A DNA stretch of 8,089 nt from Phycisphaerales bacterium UBA4658 (GTDB lineage: Bacteria > Planctomycetota > Phycisphaerae > Phycisphaerales > UBA1924), in assembly GCA_002405485.1 (NCBI GenBank), contig DHLW01000179.1:37323-45411 (forward strand). The letters run 5' to 3'. A program made the translations under genes and the position numbers. Positions 5,877-8,089 of this stretch are shown here, piece by piece. The notes beneath the pieces are model-generated. The model was not told where the DNA came from. It did no database searches and saw nothing but the letters and a program-made list of their open reading frames with translations. Each line of letters opens with the position of its first letter. Within the stretch, counting starts at the first letter, position 1.

Positions 5877-7852
5877 ACCGGCCCCCATCCCCCCCACCAC
5901 CCGCGCCCACAACGCAGTTGGCACCCAGCCAGAGCAGCCCGCGCCCGACCACGCTGACACCGATCGAGCATGCCGAACCACTGACGCGCGCCGAGTTTGC
6001 CGACGACTCGGCATCGGGCATCGCCAGCCGCATCGGCATGCGTCGGCACCGCAGCGAGGTGCTGGCCCGCACAGATTCCATCGGAAGCTCCAGCCGGGAC
6101 GATCAGGACTTTGACGCACTGACCGATCTGTTCCTGGGCGAAGCTCGTCGATCGAGCGTTGGGCAGAAACAGTCCCACAGGAGCGACGCCGCCCGCGCGA
6201 CCGAGGCCGCCCAGCCCGCGGCGCCGGTGCTTCGGCTGATCCGTGATGACGATGACGCCCCCCCGGCAGGGCCCGGCGTTGCCTCCCCGAGTGCCGCGGA
6301 CATCGCCCAAGAACAACCTGACGACCTCGAGCCCGAGGGCGAGGCAATCTGGTCCGGGGTGCCCGTGCCCCCGCCAGCGCGGACGCCAGTCGTGGAGTGC
6401 GTGGTGCTCGGCAACCTGCCGATGCTCGCCGCCGCGTGGGCGAATCAGCACGCACGCGAGGTGGCCGTCGCCGCGGAGAAACCGGTGGCCGTCCTTCGGC
6501 TGCAGGGCGGCTACGCGAGCGTCGAGATCGTCAGCTCCGATGCCGCCGTCGGGCACGACGCCGCGACGCCCGGCAGCATCGACGACGCGATCGAGTCGGC
6601 TTGCGAGCTCACCGATCGGTGGATGATCCGACTCGAACCCGGTGGCGAGAACGCGGCCCTGCGCCACGATCTGCTCCGCGTGGTCACCATCCTCACCGGG
6701 ACCGACCAGATGGCCCGAGAGGCCTGCCGGCACACGCTCGATCGCCTCGCCCGCGCATTGACGCGCGCCGCGGACGACGCCGAGCCGCCGGCGACCGCGC
6801 CGATGGTCCGCATCGGCGTCATGGGGGCGATCACCGAATCAGGCACGACCGAGGCCATCGCCCGAATCGCCCGCGAGACGCTCGGCGAGTCCGTCCCCAC
6901 GTTCACAAGCGCCGGCAAGATCCACTCCGCAAAGGCCGCTCGCGTCCTGTTCAGCGGCCCGACCGAGCGCGGCATCGCCGAGCTCATGGACCTGCTGGCT
7001 TGGCTGCTCATGCCCGACGCCAAGGCCAAGCCCGCGCCGGGTCCCGCCTCACTGGTGGCATCGACCGATGCCACTCCCACGCCCGCGCCGCCAGCCGTGA
7101 CCTCGCACGCGGACATGAGCGTGTATGGCCCATCGGCGGAGCCCGCCGTCGTGCCCGCGCCGCAGGTCGAGTCGCTCGAAGGCGTGGATGAGCCGGCGGC
7201 GTCCTGGATCGAGGCCCCGGCTGCGGACGCCGAACTCGAACTGCCGCTGCCGAGCCCGACCCCGAGTGTTGTGGAGGCCATCGTTGGCGATGCCGTGCCC
7301 GACCGCGTGCTCACTCAGATCCCCGCTCCGATCCACGTCGATCTGCCCGCTCCGCAGAACCCGGTCGTGATTCCGGCGGCCCCGGCGGAGACGGCGGCCT
7401 GGACGTCGTCGACCGCGGCCCAACCGGCGCCGGAGTCCAGCGCGCAGATCACGCCGGCACGTGCAACCGGAGCCGCTGATGACTTCGGCGCACTGGCGAA
7501 CCATGTCGCCGGGCTGACCCCCATCGCGGCCAGATGCCCATATGCCCCGTCGATCGAGATCGCTGTCGACGCCGACGGCGTGGTGCACATGCTCACACGC
7601 GTGCACGACGGGAAGTCCGACGAGTCGGCCCTGGCGGAGCTCATGGTCGCCTCATCGTGGTTCACGCTGCACGCCGGGCTGCTCGCCGCCGGGCTCGGGC
7701 GCTCGCTGCGGGCCGACGGCGTCGAGCTGCACCTGTTCACGGATCAGCCCAAGCGCTCGCGGCGCTTGCTGGACACGATGGTGCGCGTGCATCTGTTCAC
7801 ACGCGTGGATCTTGGCGATCAACGCGCGTGGTGCTGCGTGGAGCTGAACTGA
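5873..7852 (+). CDS. Uncharacterised 659-residue protein coupled to ParA-CBM48
   Basis: I do not recognise a named family. The N-terminus (1 to about 170) is Pro/Ala/Ser-rich and probably disordered. It contains a compact hydrophobic motif, DFDALTDLFLGE (79-90), that could be a docking peptide. A first ordered block (about 173-381) has alternating strands and helices: VVECVVLGNLPMLAAAWANQ, PVAVLRLQGGYASVEIV, RWMIRLEP and RIGVMGAITESGTTEAI. This suggests an alpha/beta fold like the SIMIBI ATPases, but no Walker A is visible. A Pro/Ala-rich linker (382-536) leads to a C-terminal block (537-659) with PIAARCPYAPSIEIAVDADG, VHMLTRVHD, VELHLFTD and the ending WCCVELN. There is no signal peptide or membrane helix. 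The start at 5873 overlaps the ATPase stop as ATGA and has GGAG upstream. A longer frame opens at 5738 but lies inside the CBM48 coding region. A partner or adaptor role is inferred from the coupling. Confidence 0.85.
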   Translation: MNRPPSPPPPAPTTQLAPSQSSPRPTTLTPIEHAEPLTRAEFADDSASGIASRIGMRRHRSEVLARTDSIGSSSRDDQDFDALTDLFLGEARRSSVGQKQSHRSDAARATEAAQPAAPVLRLIRDDDDAPPAGPGVASPSAADIAQEQPDDLEPEGEAIWSGVPVPPPARTPVVECVVLGNLPMLAAAWANQHAREVAVAAEKPVAVLRLQGGYASVEIVSSDAAVGHDAATPGSIDDAIESACELTDRWMIRLEPGGENAALRHDLLRVVTILTGTDQMAREACRHTLDRLARALTRAADDAEPPATAPMVRIGVMGAITESGTTEAIARIARETLGESVPTFTSAGKIHSAKAARVLFSGPTERGIAELMDLLAWLLMPDAKAKPAPGPASLVASTDATPTPAPPAVTSHADMSVYGPSAEPAVVPAPQVESLEGVDEPAASWIEAPAADAELELPLPSPTPSVVEAIVGDAVPDRVLTQIPAPIHVDLPAPQNPVVIPAAPAETAAWTSSTAAQPAPESSAQITPARATGAADDFGALANHVAGLTPIAARCPYAPSIEIAVDADGVVHMLTRVHDGKSDESALAELMVASSWFTLHAGLLAAGLGRSLRADGVELHLFTDQPKRSRRLLDTMVRVHLFTRVDLGDQRAWCCVELN

Positions 7853-7856
7853 GCCG

Positions 7857-7888
7857 CGCCGATCAGATCGAATCCGGTCCGATCGGCG
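7857..7888. terminator. Inverted repeat downstream of the module
   Basis: CGCCGATC at 7857-7864 and GATCGGCG at 7881-7888 form a perfect 8-bp pairing with a 16-base loop. It begins five bases after the stop codon of the 659-residue protein. There is no T-tract. It is a candidate 3' end structure in a convergent gap. Confidence 0.35.
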
Positions 7889-7908
7889 GGCAATCGGCAG
7901 AGTGCGGC

Positions 7909-7927
7909 CGCGGGAGCCGCTCCCGCG
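7909..7927. terminator. Strong short hairpin between convergent genes
   Basis: CGCGGGAG at 7909-7916 and CTCCCGCG at 7920-7927 form an 8-bp perfect stem with a 3-base loop, 15 bases from the clpX stop. The position and symmetry suit a bidirectional terminator. The missing T-tract keeps confidence moderate. Confidence 0.45.
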
Positions 7928-7942
7928 CCACGGTCCGGACGA

Positions 7943-8089
7943 TCACGCCGAGGCCTTGCGATTCACGCGGAGATCCTGCAGACGCGGGGGCTTGGCGACG
8001 TCGGCGGCGTCGAGCACATACTCGACCCCGTCGTTGTTCATCTCCGGAAGCTCGTACTGCAGGTTGATCATGATCTCTTCGAGCACGGC
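7943..8089 (-). CDS. clpX: ATP-dependent Clp protease ATP-binding subunit ClpX, C-terminal end only
   Basis: The final 48 codons of a minus-strand gene run off the right edge; the stop is at 7943-7945. The start of the visible peptide, AVLEEIMINLQYELPEM, matches the conserved C-terminal small-domain helix of ClpX, which in other bacteria reads roughly 'R(S/A)(I/V)(V/L)E..(M/L)(L/I)D.M(Y/F)(D/E)LP'. The strand VEYVLDAADV follows, then a short charged tail ending KASA. ClpX is the AAA+ unfoldase that feeds substrates to ClpP. The nucleotide-binding motifs lie outside the window, so the call rests on this short tail. HslU is less likely because its C-terminus lacks the ELP motif. The gene is convergent with the ParA-CBM48 module and separated from it by 90 bases. 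Confidence 0.75.
   Translation of the reverse strand, partial: AVLEEIMINLQYELPEMNNDGVEYVLDAADVAKPPRLQDLRVNRKASA

Noticed and set aside
5147..6733. Long minus-strand open frame of 528 codons across the ParA-CBM48 and partner genes
   Set aside because: It is antisense to two well-supported genes, has a Gly/Ala/Arg-rich low-complexity translation and no recognisable domain. Such frames are expected in very GC-rich DNA.

Overview
The window is very GC-rich with tight gene packing. It looks like a piece of a bacterial chromosome, most plausibly from a planctomycete of the Phycisphaerae type. That assignment is an inference from base composition, the long Pro/Ala-rich linkers, the sparse Shine-Dalgarno signals and the unusual ParA architecture. 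No rRNA marker is present to prove it. No tRNA, rRNA, CRISPR, insertion sequence or phage gene was seen.

Left part (1-2345): the 3' end of a SAM-dependent methyltransferase gene on the plus strand meets two family-2 glycosyltransferase genes on the minus strand. The two glycosyltransferase genes overlap by ATGA and form one transcription unit, probably for cell-surface or secreted glycan synthesis.

Middle (2401-4130): on the plus strand and divergent from the glycosyltransferases lie rsfS (ribosomal silencing factor) and aroB (3-dehydroquinate synthase). Both are housekeeping genes with intact key motifs.

Right part (4131-7852): after a 204-base non-coding leader with an AT-rich patch and hairpins comes the most interesting locus. 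It is a ParA/MinD-type ATPase joined by a Pro/Ala-rich linker to a C-terminal glycogen-binding (CBM48/AMPK-beta type) domain. An ATGA overlap links it to a 659-residue protein of unknown function with disordered linkers and two ordered blocks. I infer a two-gene module in which a ParA-type ATPase positions, partitions or senses a glucan-containing cargo and the second protein is its partner. McdA/McdB positioning of carboxysomes is the closest known analogy. The function is a hypothesis.

Right edge (7943-8089): the last 48 codons of what looks like clpX lie on the minus strand, convergent with the module. The 90-base gap between them holds two inverted repeats.

No stretch above 300 bases lacks a gene. 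The largest gap is 4131-4334.
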